Shown here: one piece after another, positions 44,206-52,612 of the stretch | Numbering within the stretch: position 1 is the first letter of the stretch | Layout of the letters: each line of letters begins with the position of its first letter | From: JAAZGD01 sp034003765 | GTDB taxonomy: Bacteria; Bacillota; Clostridia; Peptostreptococcales; Anaerovoracaceae | Direction: 5' to 3' | NCBI GenBank assembly: GCA_034003765.1 | Contig: JAVEXZ010000006.1 | Coordinates: 25,101 to 89,100, forward strand | Length of the DNA stretch: 64,000 nt | The notes under the pieces: generated by a model | What the model was told of the DNA's origin: nothing | Seen by the model: the letters and a program-made list of their open reading frames with translations, nothing else | Databases searched by the model: none | Made by a program: the position numbers and the translations under genes

Positions 44206-44655
44206 ATGAGTAGACTAAAGGATTTATTAAAAAGAGATAGCCTCGAAAAGGATATTGAAAATATTATTGAGAAGTTCAAAACTACAAGCCAGGTAAGTAA
44301 GATGATGAATCCTTCCTTCTTGGCCTGTGATATAAATCAACAGGAGATAACCATAGGGTTCCCTGTTCAAGACAATCAACTTAATGAGCACGACACCATG
44401 CATGCTGGCTTTATAGCGGCAGCATTTGACGAAGCCTTCGGTATTATGGCGGCATACCTAGGCCAAGAAAAGGAAAACGTTTCTATAAACATATCCCTAA
44501 ACTGCATAAAGCCAATTCCAATGGGAGATATTATTCAGATAACTGTAAAGGCGACGTCTTTAGGAAGAATGATACTTACTCTGACAGGGGAATGTCATCT
44601 GGCTAGTAATAAGCTACTTACCAACACTGGTCTAGCTACTTTTGCCCTTGTTTAA
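44206..44655 (+). CDS. PaaI-type hotdog thioesterase
   Basis: A 149-residue hotdog-fold protein with LNEHDTMHAGFIAAAFDEAFGIMAAYLG, the PaaI-type active-site helix with the Asp/Glu pair and the HAG turn. The second half (INISLNCIKPIPMGDIIQITVKATSLGRMILTLTGECH) is the usual strand pattern. The first 40 residues form a helical extension. It should hydrolyse an acyl-CoA. AGGAGG precedes the start. The following epimerase gene is 56 bases away and may be linked. Confidence 0.88.
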   Translation: MSRLKDLLKRDSLEKDIENIIEKFKTTSQVSKMMNPSFLACDINQQEITIGFPVQDNQLNEHDTMHAGFIAAAFDEAFGIMAAYLGQEKENVSINISLNCIKPIPMGDIIQITVKATSLGRMILTLTGECHLASNKLLTNTGLATFALV

Positions 44656-44710
44656 GTTGTCAGCAATTCAAGAGGAGAATTCGCTGAGAAATTGAGAAAG
44701 TGTGATTAAT

Positions 44711-45706
44711 ATGAAAGAGTTATATTTAGTTACGGGAGCCGCTGGGTTTTTGGGAAATACTCTAGTAAGTCGATTGGTTGAACAAGGCAAAAGTGTGAGA
44801 GTCCTTGTTCTTCCTGGTGAAAAGAACATGCCTAAAAGTGGTGTGGAGGTTTGCTATGGGGATGTTCGTGAAATAGAAAGCTTGGAGCCTTTTTTTCATA
44901 ATCCCCTAGGGTGTGAATTGATTGTAATACACACCGCAGGCATAGTTACCATTGCTTCTAAATTCGAGCAAATAGTCTATGACGTAAATGTTAATGGAAC
45001 AAAGAATATTGTCAGTCTATGCGAAAACAAGGAGGTTAAAAAACTGGTATATATTAGCTCTGTGCATGCCATTCCAGAAAAACCCCAGGGGCAAACAATC
45101 TCCGAAACCAATACATTCAACCCAGATGATGTTGTTGGCCTATATGCGAAAACGAAGTCTGAAGCTACAAATATAGTCTTGGAGGCATCAGAAAGAGGAC
45201 TTAATGCAAGCATCCTTCACCCATCAGGAATGTCAGGTCCCTTTGATAATGGAAGGGGATATTTGACTACACTTGTTATAGATTACTGTAAAGGCCGGTT
45301 AACTGCTGCAATTAACGGAGGCTATGACTTTGTTGATGTAAGAGATGTAACAGAGGGGATTATCGCCTGTTGTGAAAAGGGAAAAAGGGGAGAGTGTTAC
45401 ATACTTTCCAATAAGTATTTCACCATAAAAGAGCTTCTCTTCTTGCTTCACGAAATAACTGGCAAAAGGGAAATCAAGACAATCCTTCCCCTGTGGTTTA
45501 TTAATCTTGTGGCACCAATAGCAGAGCTATACTATAAGATACTTAGGCAACCCCCACTTTTTACTCCTTATTCAATTTATACAATAAATTCGAACTCCAT
45601 ATTCTCTAATGAAAAAGCCAAATTAGAACTAGGCTATACTACAAGGCCCATGGCGGTGACACTAAGAGATACAGTTAACTGGTTGAAAGAACAAGAAAGG
45701 CTATAA
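44711..45706 (+). CDS. NAD(P)-dependent epimerase/3-beta-HSD-like reductase
   Basis: A 331-residue extended SDR. VTGAAGFLGNTLVSRLVEQG at the start is the GxxGxxG loop, YISSVHAIPEK follows, and YAKTKSEATNIV contains the YxxxK pair (Tyr and Lys). HPSGMSGPFDNGRG and DFVDVRDVTEGII are typical of dihydroflavonol-reductase-like and 3-beta-hydroxysteroid-like members. ATG 44711 is chosen; an in-frame GTG lies nine bases upstream and no strong ribosome site decides between them. It may modify a sterol-like, nucleotide-sugar or lipid substrate; none is shown. Confidence 0.85.
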   Translation: MKELYLVTGAAGFLGNTLVSRLVEQGKSVRVLVLPGEKNMPKSGVEVCYGDVREIESLEPFFHNPLGCELIVIHTAGIVTIASKFEQIVYDVNVNGTKNIVSLCENKEVKKLVYISSVHAIPEKPQGQTISETNTFNPDDVVGLYAKTKSEATNIVLEASERGLNASILHPSGMSGPFDNGRGYLTTLVIDYCKGRLTAAINGGYDFVDVRDVTEGIIACCEKGKRGECYILSNKYFTIKELLFLLHEITGKREIKTILPLWFINLVAPIAELYYKILRQPPLFTPYSIYTINSNSIFSNEKAKLELGYTTRPMAVTLRDTVNWLKEQERL

Positions 45707-45863
45707 ATGACAGGAGCCTAAGTTGGATTGTAGCTCAAAAAAACCCTCCCAAAAACCCAACAAAGAACCCACCCAAAAACCGGAAATATTTATTTAGCTA
45801 CTTGTAATTGATAAAAAAGTATGGTGAAATTAACATTATCTTTATTTGCGAGGAGAGAGGCAT

Positions 45864-46451
45864 GTGAAAAATATTCTTTCAAGAAATGATAGGAATTCCA
45901 ATACTGGTTTCACTTTAGTAGAAATCATTGTTGTTATGGTTCTTATCGCCATCTTTGCGGCTATAGCCATACCCACCATGACTGCATATATAGACAAAGC
46001 CAGGCAAGGCATTGTTACAGCCAACGAAGATTACTTAGTAAATGCAGTGAGATGGATTGATCTAGAAGGCGATTTACCAGGGCAAGGGGTTTCAGGTAAT
46101 TTGAATTCCAGCAGAGCCCTGCTTATAAATAAGCTTAATTTGGCAGTTAATGCAAACAACTATGTATTCCAGAACCCTTATTCGAGAAGCAAAGAAATTT
46201 TGACTCAAAACAAGTCAGTGAATTATATTAATAATAGTAAGCCTGCTCCAGCGGTTGTTGTCTCACACAACAACAACAATAAAGATATGAATAAGCTTAA
46301 AGATAAGGTATTGTTCCCTATGAAAGTTACTCAATCTAATAGAGTTAAATACGAAGGTATAATGGGAGTTGTTATTTGTAAAAAAGGTTATATCATTTAT
46401 AATTACTGCGATGATAAAATCCGTGACAGGACAGACTATTATTACGATTAG
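45864..46451 (+). CDS. Type IV prepilin-like protein (second of three)
   Basis: A 195-residue protein with start GTG 45864, which follows the purine-rich GGAGAGAGG; the upstream frame from 45846 overlaps this site. After a 17-residue leader, TGFTLVEIIVVMVLIAIFAAIAIPT is the prepilin helix with Glu at +5. The rest has a helical stretch and a polar, Asn-rich C-terminal domain (HNNNNKDMNK, YNYCDDKIRDRTDYYYD). No assembly genes lie nearby. It is flanked by an epimerase and a peroxiredoxin gene, both unrelated. Likely a minor pilin or pseudopilin. Confidence 0.8.
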   Translation: MKNILSRNDRNSNTGFTLVEIIVVMVLIAIFAAIAIPTMTAYIDKARQGIVTANEDYLVNAVRWIDLEGDLPGQGVSGNLNSSRALLINKLNLAVNANNYVFQNPYSRSKEILTQNKSVNYINNSKPAPAVVVSHNNNNKDMNKLKDKVLFPMKVTQSNRVKYEGIMGVVICKKGYIIYNYCDDKIRDRTDYYYD

Positions 46452-46598
46452 CCCTTTTATTATTTCTAAAATTATGCAGGATAGTGGCTAGAGTTTCGGC
46501 AATTTAATTAAAACTGCATTTAAGTCCAACCTTTCCATGACTTGAAAGATTTTAACTTAGTTATAACTTGACCCGTATTTTGAAAGAGTCTAACTTTG

Positions 46599-46628
46599 TT
46601 GACAGTCTAATTTGGGGTGTGTTAGAAT
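46599..46628 (+). promoter_or_regulatory. Promoter of the selenoprotein peroxiredoxin gene
   Basis: TTGACA (46599-46604), 18 bases, TAGAAT (46623-46628). It lies 40 bases before the start codon. Confidence 0.65.
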
Positions 46629-46667
46629 TAACATAAGTTATCGCTATTTAGAAAGGAGTTGAGGATT

Positions 46668-47261
46668 ATGCTGGTTACTAAACAGGCACCGAATTTCTCC
46701 GGAATGGCTTTTCATGAAGGGAAAATCAAAAAAGTATCACTAGAAGATTACCGTGGTAAATGGGTTGTACTCTGCTTTTACCCAGGTGACTTCACATTCG
46801 TTTGACCCACTGAACTCTCGCACATGGCCGTGGGCTATGGCAAACTAAAAGAAATGAATGTTGAAGTTCTATCTGTAAGCACGGACAGTGTTTACTCACA
46901 CAAGATTTGGAATGAAACTGAGCTTAGCAAGATGGTTGGTTTTGATATGCCATTCCCAATGGTCTCTGACCAGGGCGGTAAAATCGGAACACTGTATGAT
47001 GTTTATGATGTAGATGCAGGAATTGATATTCGAGGTAGATTCTTAATAGATCCAGAAGGGATTATTCAAGCACAAGAGGTTTTAAGTCCTCCTGTAGGAA
47101 GAAATCCTGATGAATTAGCTCGTCAGATCAAGGCTTTCCAACATCATCAGAAAACTGGTGAAGTAATGCCTTCAGGATGGGTAGAAGGTGGACAGACGTT
47201 GAAGCCATCTCCTGATCTTGCAGGAAATGTTTGGAAAGAATGGAAGCCACCAACAAAATAG
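46668..47261 (+). CDS. prxU: Selenocysteine-containing peroxiredoxin (in-frame UGA at the peroxidatic position)
   Basis: ATG 46668 follows AAAGGAG. The frame runs for 197 codons if TGA 46803-46805 is decoded; it falls exactly at the peroxidatic position: FYPGDFTFV-U46-PTEL, where ordinary AhpC/Prx proteins have Cys. The frame on both sides is peroxiredoxin sequence (SLEDYRGKWVVLCFYPGD before; LYDVYDVDAGIDIRGRFLIDPEG and NPDELARQIKAFQHHQKTGE after). The resolving site near the C-terminus, usually EVCPANW, reads EVMPSGW, so the second Cys is absent. It should reduce peroxides with a thiol partner. A bSECIS-like hairpin follows the UGA. Sec machinery genes must lie outside the window. Confidence 0.9.
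46806..46834 (+). other. Possible bacterial SECIS hairpin after the UGA
   Basis: CCCAC (46806-46810) can pair with GTGGG (46830-46834), directly after the UGA. An alternative short helix is CAC (46821-46823) with GTG (46830-46832), giving the loop ATGGCC. The fold is my own reading and was not computed. Confidence 0.4.
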
Positions 47262-47306
47262 AGGCCAACAATCTCGATACATAGAGAAAGAACTAGTCAA
47301 ATATTT

Positions 47307-47347
47307 GGCGGACTGTTTATCAAAATGAACAGTCTGTCATTTTTTAT
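47307..47347 (+). terminator. Rho-independent terminator after the peroxiredoxin gene
   Basis: GGCGGACTGTT pairs with AACAGTCTGTC over 11 bp (two G-U) around a 10-base loop, then ATTTTTTATG. Confidence 0.8.
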
Positions 47348-47504
47348 GAGTTTTTATGAATTAGAGATACGGAATTAAAATGACTACTTAGTGACAAATA
47401 TCACAGCCGCCACTAAAGAGCTTGTTGAAACTATGACCAAAATATGTCATTATATATGTATAATATAAAAATTCTGAATTCCCCACAAGGAAGGGCAAAA
47501 TAAA

Positions 47505-47915
47505 ATGCAGAATCTAGATAAAAAACAATCTCCCTCTATGGACCTTTGGCTACAGGAAGCCAAAGAGGACCCCAAAGCATCTAGTGTAGGAATGTTCTTA
47601 GTCCATAATGGAGTGGTGAGAGAGTCTCCCAAAGCCCTTGTTAGAAAGGGTGTAGATGACGGCTCTCTGGTTACTGGCATGGATTTTTCTTATGATCAAG
47701 AAAAAGTTGATAAGGTTATAAAAGAGTCATATGGCCTAGAAGGGGTATACTATATAAGGGTATGGTTAAATCATGGGTACCTAGAAGTAGGTGATGATAT
47801 CATGTACATCTTGGTTGGTGGAGATATTAGACCCCATGTAATCGATGCCTTGCAATTTATTGTAGAAAAAATCAAGACGGAATGTGTGACCGAAATAGAG
47901 AAGAAAAACACTTAG
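47505..47915 (+). CDS. MoaE-like protein without clear catalytic lysines
   Basis: A 136-residue protein resembling molybdopterin synthase large subunit: SSVGMFLVHNGVVRESPKAL corresponds to the family start (GAIVTFVGTVRD-like), YYIRVWLNHGYLEVGDDIMYILVGGDIRPHVIDALQFIVEKIKTECVTE to its C-terminal part. The usual ending with Lys-rich PIWKKE is replaced by CVTEIEKK, so a catalytic role in molybdopterin synthesis is doubtful. It is followed after about 10 bases by a disulfide reductase gene. It may be a diverged MoaE relative with a different job. Confidence 0.6.
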   Translation: MQNLDKKQSPSMDLWLQEAKEDPKASSVGMFLVHNGVVRESPKALVRKGVDDGSLVTGMDFSYDQEKVDKVIKESYGLEGVYYIRVWLNHGYLEVGDDIMYILVGGDIRPHVIDALQFIVEKIKTECVTEIEKKNT

Positions 47916-47924
47916 GGGGAAATG

Positions 47925-49364
47925 ATGAAAAAATTTGACTTGGTTATTGTAGGTGGTGGAGCTGGTATGCTTGTTATGGATGCTGCCCTTAGTTATGGAC
48001 TGAAATGTGCAATTATAGAAAAAGATAAGTTTGGGGGAACCTGTCTTACAAAGGGCTGTATTCCTTCAAAGATGCTTGTGTACCCCGCTGATTTCATAAG
48101 AGAAACAGAGAGCGCTAAAAGGTTTGGAATAATAGCGCAAAAGCCTGAGATTGATTGGAAGGCTATTTCAAGTAGAATGTGGGAACAGATTGATTTTTCC
48201 AAGCAAATCGAGGAGAGAATCAAGGAAATGGGAAACTTGACACTCTTTAAGGGTAAGGGTACTTTTGTTAGCAACAAGAAGATGGTTATCCAATATGAGA
48301 ATGGACAAGCGGATGAAATTATAGAAGGAGACAGATTTGTCATCGCGACGGGAGCTAAAAGCCAGGTCCCTAAAGTCCAAGGATTAGAAGAAACAGGCTA
48401 CATTACATCCGAAGATTTCTTTGGAGAACAGTATCCTGAAAAGCCATGGAAAAGCTTGGTGATTATTGGAAGTGGTGCCATAAGCTTAGAGTTTGCTCAT
48501 ATCTTCTCTGCCTTTGGCACAGAGGTTACCATGGTTGCTAGAAGTGAGAGAATATTAAAAAAAGAAGATATAGATATAGCTGTTTTCGTACACAAGCAAT
48601 TTTTAACAAATGGGATAAACATTTTAACTGAAAGGGATATTGTTTCTGTGTCTCAGGAGGGAGGGATGAAAGTCGTAACAGTTGAAAATCGGCATACAAA
48701 GGAGCGGAATCTTATTCGCTGTGAAGAAATACTTGTGGCATCAGGTTCTCAATCAACGGCTAAGGATTTGGGCTTAAAGGAAGCGGGGATAGAGGCGGAT
48801 AAAGATGGTTGGATTAATACCAATGACTACCTAGAAACCAACCAGCCAAACATCTGGGCTATTGGGGATGTAAACGGGAAGTACCAATTCCGCCACAAGG
48901 CGAACCATGAAGCCCAAGTTGTGATCCATAATCTTTTTTCCAATGAGGAGAAAAAGCAAGTTAATTACCACGCAACCCCTTGGGCAATATTCACCCATCC
49001 ACAAGTTGGGCGGGTAGGGGCTACGGAAGCAGAATTAATAGACCAGGGGATTCCCTACTTAACTGCAAAGAATTACTATTCGGAAGTAGTAGGCGGAAGA
49101 GCCATGGGCTTTAAAAACAATGATGAAGACAATGGCTTTGTAAAAGTATTAGTGGGCCATGATAAAAGAATCCTGGGGGTTCACATTGTAGGCCCTCAAG
49201 CTGCAACCTTAACTCAGCCTTTTGTTTACCTTATGAACATGGAGATTAAATCAGACCTTAGGGCATATGATGTAATTGACGAATCTATGATTATTCATCC
49301 ATCCTTAAGTGAGCTTACTGCATGGGTGCTGGGGAAAATTGAACTATCACAATTGCAAGAATAG
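47925..49364 (+). CDS. Pyridine nucleotide-disulfide oxidoreductase (dihydrolipoamide/mercuric reductase-like)
   Basis: A 479-residue flavoprotein. ATG 47925 is taken because GGGGGA lies five bases before it; the adjacent ATG 47922 is too close to that site. Motifs: FAD loop LVIVGGGAGMLVMDAAL, the redox pair in GGTCLTKGCIPSKML, NAD loop VVIIGSGAISLEFAHIFSAFG, AIGDVNG, and the C-terminal His-Glu in HPSLSELTAWVL. The active-site pair matches dihydrolipoamide dehydrogenase and mercuric reductase. No lipoyl-enzyme genes are present, so a thiol or persulfide partner is possible. It is coupled with the MoaE-like gene. Confidence 0.9.
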   Translation: MKKFDLVIVGGGAGMLVMDAALSYGLKCAIIEKDKFGGTCLTKGCIPSKMLVYPADFIRETESAKRFGIIAQKPEIDWKAISSRMWEQIDFSKQIEERIKEMGNLTLFKGKGTFVSNKKMVIQYENGQADEIIEGDRFVIATGAKSQVPKVQGLEETGYITSEDFFGEQYPEKPWKSLVIIGSGAISLEFAHIFSAFGTEVTMVARSERILKKEDIDIAVFVHKQFLTNGINILTERDIVSVSQEGGMKVVTVENRHTKERNLIRCEEILVASGSQSTAKDLGLKEAGIEADKDGWINTNDYLETNQPNIWAIGDVNGKYQFRHKANHEAQVVIHNLFSNEEKKQVNYHATPWAIFTHPQVGRVGATEAELIDQGIPYLTAKNYYSEVVGGRAMGFKNNDEDNGFVKVLVGHDKRILGVHIVGPQAATLTQPFVYLMNMEIKSDLRAYDVIDESMIIHPSLSELTAWVLGKIELSQLQE

Positions 49365-49403
49365 ATAATCACGGACATAGAGAAGCGCTTATAGGAGTAG
49401 GCT

Positions 49404-50159
49404 ATGGGAATGACAAGACAAAAGCAAAAGAATATTCAAAAGCGACATCGACATCAAATAGGGCATCCACATGGGTTTACCCTAGTGGAGATTATTGTTG
49501 TTATTGTTATTATTGCTATTCTTGCAGCCGTTGCTATCCCTTCCCTTGTTGGCTACATAGATAAAAGTCACAGGACCCATGATTTGATTTCTCTAAGAAC
49601 TTTAAATATGGGGACAAAACTCTATAGAATTAATGAACAGATTCAAACGGCAGATGTGTTCGAGGGCATTAGTGGCAACCCTGAACGTCAAAACAAATTG
49701 TTATCAGTAGGCTATATTGAAGAGATAATGGTTCCAAGGGCTAAAAGCAATTACTTTGTGTGGGATAATTCTATGCAAATTTGGTGTGGGGCATCAACGC
49801 CATTTGGAAGGCCTTTTGAATCTGTTACCGATGCCATGACTAGCTACTATGAGACAACAAATGTTTATGGCCCTACGTGGGGAGGTGATGTTCAATATTC
49901 AAATATTGGCTTAGACCCAGAGAAATGGAAAGATAAGCCTATAGATCATATATACTACACGCCAATAGGTAGTCGTTTACAAATAAAGCCCGAAACTGGT
50001 TACAAGATTGAGTTTGATTTTATTATCGGAGGGTCAGGTACGCTTAAGAGTGGAGGCTGGAATTTGATTTATAATTTACTTGATAGCACATGGTACCATC
50101 GTAGTATAGAAGAGGGTAATCAAATCGACATAAACTCACTAGAAGTAGTGCAAGACTAG
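49404..50159 (+). CDS. Type IV prepilin-like protein (third of three)
   Basis: A 251-residue protein with an unusually long, very basic leader of about 23 residues rich in Lys, Arg, His and Gln, followed by HGFTLVEIIVVIVIIAILAAVAIPS, a full prepilin helix. The rest is a beta-rich domain of about 180 residues (GGDVQYSNIGLDPEKWKDKPIDHIYYTPIGSRLQIKPETGYKIEFDF reads like a carbohydrate-binding sheet). TAGGAG precedes the start. It is followed by the SLH surface protein after 90 bases. Assembly genes are not nearby. Confidence 0.8.
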   Translation: MGMTRQKQKNIQKRHRHQIGHPHGFTLVEIIVVIVIIAILAAVAIPSLVGYIDKSHRTHDLISLRTLNMGTKLYRINEQIQTADVFEGISGNPERQNKLLSVGYIEEIMVPRAKSNYFVWDNSMQIWCGASTPFGRPFESVTDAMTSYYETTNVYGPTWGGDVQYSNIGLDPEKWKDKPIDHIYYTPIGSRLQIKPETGYKIEFDFIIGGSGTLKSGGWNLIYNLLDSTWYHRSIEEGNQIDINSLEVVQD

Positions 50160-50251
50160 CTTATTTAGATTTAGGTAATAAAAGTGCTACCCAAATATCA
50201 TTGAAAGCATCAAATCAATTCATTTAATCTTTAGTGTTGGGAGGTGTTGTT

Positions 50252-51847
50252 ATGAAAAAGTTCTTAGCTATTATTGTGATGGTATCTCTTACTTTAACCT
50301 TGGTGAGTTTTCCTTCACCTGATGTAAGTGCTGGGGACACTATAGTGGATATTTATTCTGTAGAAGAATTCAGGCAAGCTTTAGAAAAGAATCAAAATAT
50401 CCATATACGATTGCAGGCAGACATTATTTTTACAAAAAGCAATGCCCATGATGTTGAAAATGGAACAGTTTTAGGGGAAGGCTACTATACTATAGACCTA
50501 AACTCACACACAGTTAAGTATCAGTTCAAAGGTAGAGTAGGGGATCCAGATGGAGTGCCCATAAGAACTGGCAGAGCCAGAGATTTAGTTATTAATGGGC
50601 CTGGGGAAGTTATTGGTGGCGGTTATGGAGTTGATCAGGATAACCAGTTTGGGATGCTTACTATTAATGAGGCCACATTAAAAGGAGTTATGAATTCAGG
50701 CTTGTGCATGAAGGGCGGGTTGGCAACCATTAACTCGGGAACCCTAACAGGCAATTTTTATGGAGTTTTTCATACTGATGGAATTGTAGTAGTAAATGGC
50801 GGGAAAGTTAAAAGTATTGTTACCAAGACCATGGGACATACTCCTCGAAATATGGGGGTAATAAAAGATGGAGTTTTCACTGGTCATGCTAATATTGACG
50901 AAGTTATATTGATCCTACCCAAGCTTACAATAGATCCCAAGTCCAGCATGCGTATATTCCGCCATGGAGGGTTGGTAGTTACTGGAGCTTTTGTCAACCA
51001 AGGTAAATATACTTATGAGTCTGGCCTTGAAGCCATTAATGGACAAGGGAGAATAAGTTCAGATGCTCAGGTTAAGTTGGCTCAGGATCTTAATCTTAAC
51101 AGCTTGACCATTAATAATCAGGGTAGTTTGTTTATCGACAATGGTGCTACAGTTACTGTTAAGGGACCCTTTGTAAACGATAAGGGCTTGGTACATGTAA
51201 ATAAAGGGCTTTTAAATTTATTAGGAACTATTGACAACCGAGGGACTATAGAAGGTGTTCCTGGCCTAGAAAATGATCATGGAGGCGGCCCTCCACAAAA
51301 TGATCAAATCCACCATAAGCCCTCTGATTGGGCTGCCCCAGAAATTGAGCTTGTAAAAGAGACTTGGCTAAGAGAGAGCCGATTATTCACTTTCTATCAA
51401 AACAATATAACAAGGGAAGAGTTTTGCGAGTTGGTGGTAAAGCTTTATGAAAACATGAAAGGCGAAGAGGCTCCCTTACCAGAAAAAAATCCCTTTGTTG
51501 ATGCTGATATGGTAGATGTGCAAAAAGCAAATATGCTAGGGATTGTTACAGGTAGAGGCCAAGGACGATTTGATCCAGGTGGATATATTACCAGGCAGGA
51601 AATGGCCACAATGTATGTAAGGCTTTTAGATGCATTAGACATCAATGTGCCTGTTACAATGGAATATGTTTTTTTTGCTGATGAAGGCCAAATTCATAGT
51701 TATGCAAAGAATGCTGTTCAAACAATGTATAAATTGGGGATTCTTAAAGGCCAGGGAGAGAATAGGATAGGCCCCTTAAATTATTCTACTAGGGAGCAAG
51801 CTATATCCTTATCTAATCGTGTATATATGAAGTTCAAAAATTCTTGA
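50252..51847 (+). CDS. Secreted surface protein with SLH domains
   Basis: A 531-residue protein. ATG 50252 is used (GGGAGG 7-8 bases upstream); the in-frame TTG at 50234 lies before that site. Signal peptide ending at about residue 27 (VSAGD). Residues about 30-350 form a beta-helix-like region with units such as ATINSGTLTGNFYGVFHTDGIVVVNGGKV, and the last about 180 residues contain SLH modules (REEFCELVVKLYENM, NPFVDADMVDVQKANMLGIVTGRGQGRFDPGGYITRQEMATMYVRLLDALD, YAKNAVQTMYKLGILKGQGENRIGPLNYSTREQAI). It should bind cell-wall polymer. It follows a prepilin gene, and may share its transcript. Confidence 0.85.
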   Translation: MKKFLAIIVMVSLTLTLVSFPSPDVSAGDTIVDIYSVEEFRQALEKNQNIHIRLQADIIFTKSNAHDVENGTVLGEGYYTIDLNSHTVKYQFKGRVGDPDGVPIRTGRARDLVINGPGEVIGGGYGVDQDNQFGMLTINEATLKGVMNSGLCMKGGLATINSGTLTGNFYGVFHTDGIVVVNGGKVKSIVTKTMGHTPRNMGVIKDGVFTGHANIDEVILILPKLTIDPKSSMRIFRHGGLVVTGAFVNQGKYTYESGLEAINGQGRISSDAQVKLAQDLNLNSLTINNQGSLFIDNGATVTVKGPFVNDKGLVHVNKGLLNLLGTIDNRGTIEGVPGLENDHGGGPPQNDQIHHKPSDWAAPEIELVKETWLRESRLFTFYQNNITREEFCELVVKLYENMKGEEAPLPEKNPFVDADMVDVQKANMLGIVTGRGQGRFDPGGYITRQEMATMYVRLLDALDINVPVTMEYVFFADEGQIHSYAKNAVQTMYKLGILKGQGENRIGPLNYSTREQAISLSNRVYMKFKNS

Positions 51848-51918
51848 GGGCTGAGTTTGATTGACCCTATCACCAGGGCAAGAGATTTGAATGATTCTAG
51901 TTGTTTAGGAGGTTTTTC

Positions 51919-52251
51919 ATGAAAGTCGGACTAATAAGATGCATGCAAACAGAAGATATGTGCCCAGGAACAACAGACTTTAAAGTTATGAAAGACAAGA
52001 AGTGTGCCTTTGAAGGAGTTGAGGGAGATATAGAAATTATTGGCTTTGTTACTTCTGGGGGTTGCCCAGGGAAAAAAGCTATTACCAGGGCTGCTGAGAT
52101 GGTTAAAAGAGGGGCCGATACAATAGTTCTTTGTTCCTGTATTACTCGGGGAAACCCAATTGGATTTCCCTGTCCTCACGTAGAAGCCATGAAAAATGCA
52201 TTGGTAAAGAAGTTTGGAGATACCGTAACCATATTGGACTACACTCATTAA
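51919..52251 (+). CDS. CGGC-domain protein (small Cys-rich redox/metal protein)
   Basis: A 110-residue protein starting at ATG 51919, with AGGAGG 6-7 bases upstream. It has the CGGC-domain pattern: GLIRCMQTEDMCPGTTDFKVM near its start, TSGGCPGKKAITRAAEMVKRGADTIVLCSCITRGNPIGFPCPHVEAMKNA. Eight Cys residues are spread along the chain, of which several should bind a metal or cluster. The function of the family is unknown; it is common in anaerobes. It stands alone in its operon. Confidence 0.8.
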   Translation: MKVGLIRCMQTEDMCPGTTDFKVMKDKKCAFEGVEGDIEIIGFVTSGGCPGKKAITRAAEMVKRGADTIVLCSCITRGNPIGFPCPHVEAMKNALVKKFGDTVTILDYTH

Positions 52252-52364
52252 AGGCTACTAGGTCTCTGTCCACTCTTTTAATGTTTCACCGATTGATGAT
52301 TACATATTGAATATGGCGAAGACTTGTTGGTCTTTATTATAGTCAATATTTTTATTGCTTTTCG

Positions 52365-52469
52365 ACAAATTGGACGAATTGAAATTTAGCTTCAAATTGA
52401 CAAATTGGACGGATTAACAGTTATCTTCAAATCTACAAATTGGACAAATTTGCAGACAACTTTAATATG
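52365..52469 (+). repeat. Three imperfect copies of a 35-bp tandem repeat
   Basis: ACAAATTGGAC recurs at 52365, 52400 and 52435, and CTTCAAAT follows in the first two. It lies in the 361-base gap (52252-52612) in which I see no gene. Confidence 0.6.
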
Positions 52470-52612
52470 AAAGGCAAATTAAAATGGCTCTCATCCTAGT
52501 GTAAGAACCCGGGATCTGTGAATAATATTTGAATTTGTGATAAGGAGGCTTTATTTGGGTATAAAGTACTATAATAATTTGTCAGAGCTGAACGAATACA
52601 GGAGAAAAGAAT

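Noticed and set aside
46803..46805. TGA as a sequencing error or a true stop that kills the gene
   Set aside because: It falls exactly on the peroxidatic Cys codon, and no other lesion is found in the frame. Sec is the simplest reading, although an error cannot be fully excluded without the genome.
47993..48380. Genes on the - strand inside the disulfide reductase
   Set aside because: They mirror a well-conserved flavoprotein and have no start signals.
52365..52469. CRISPR-like repeat
   Set aside because: Only an 11-base core is kept and the rest differs gradually; no cas genes are present.
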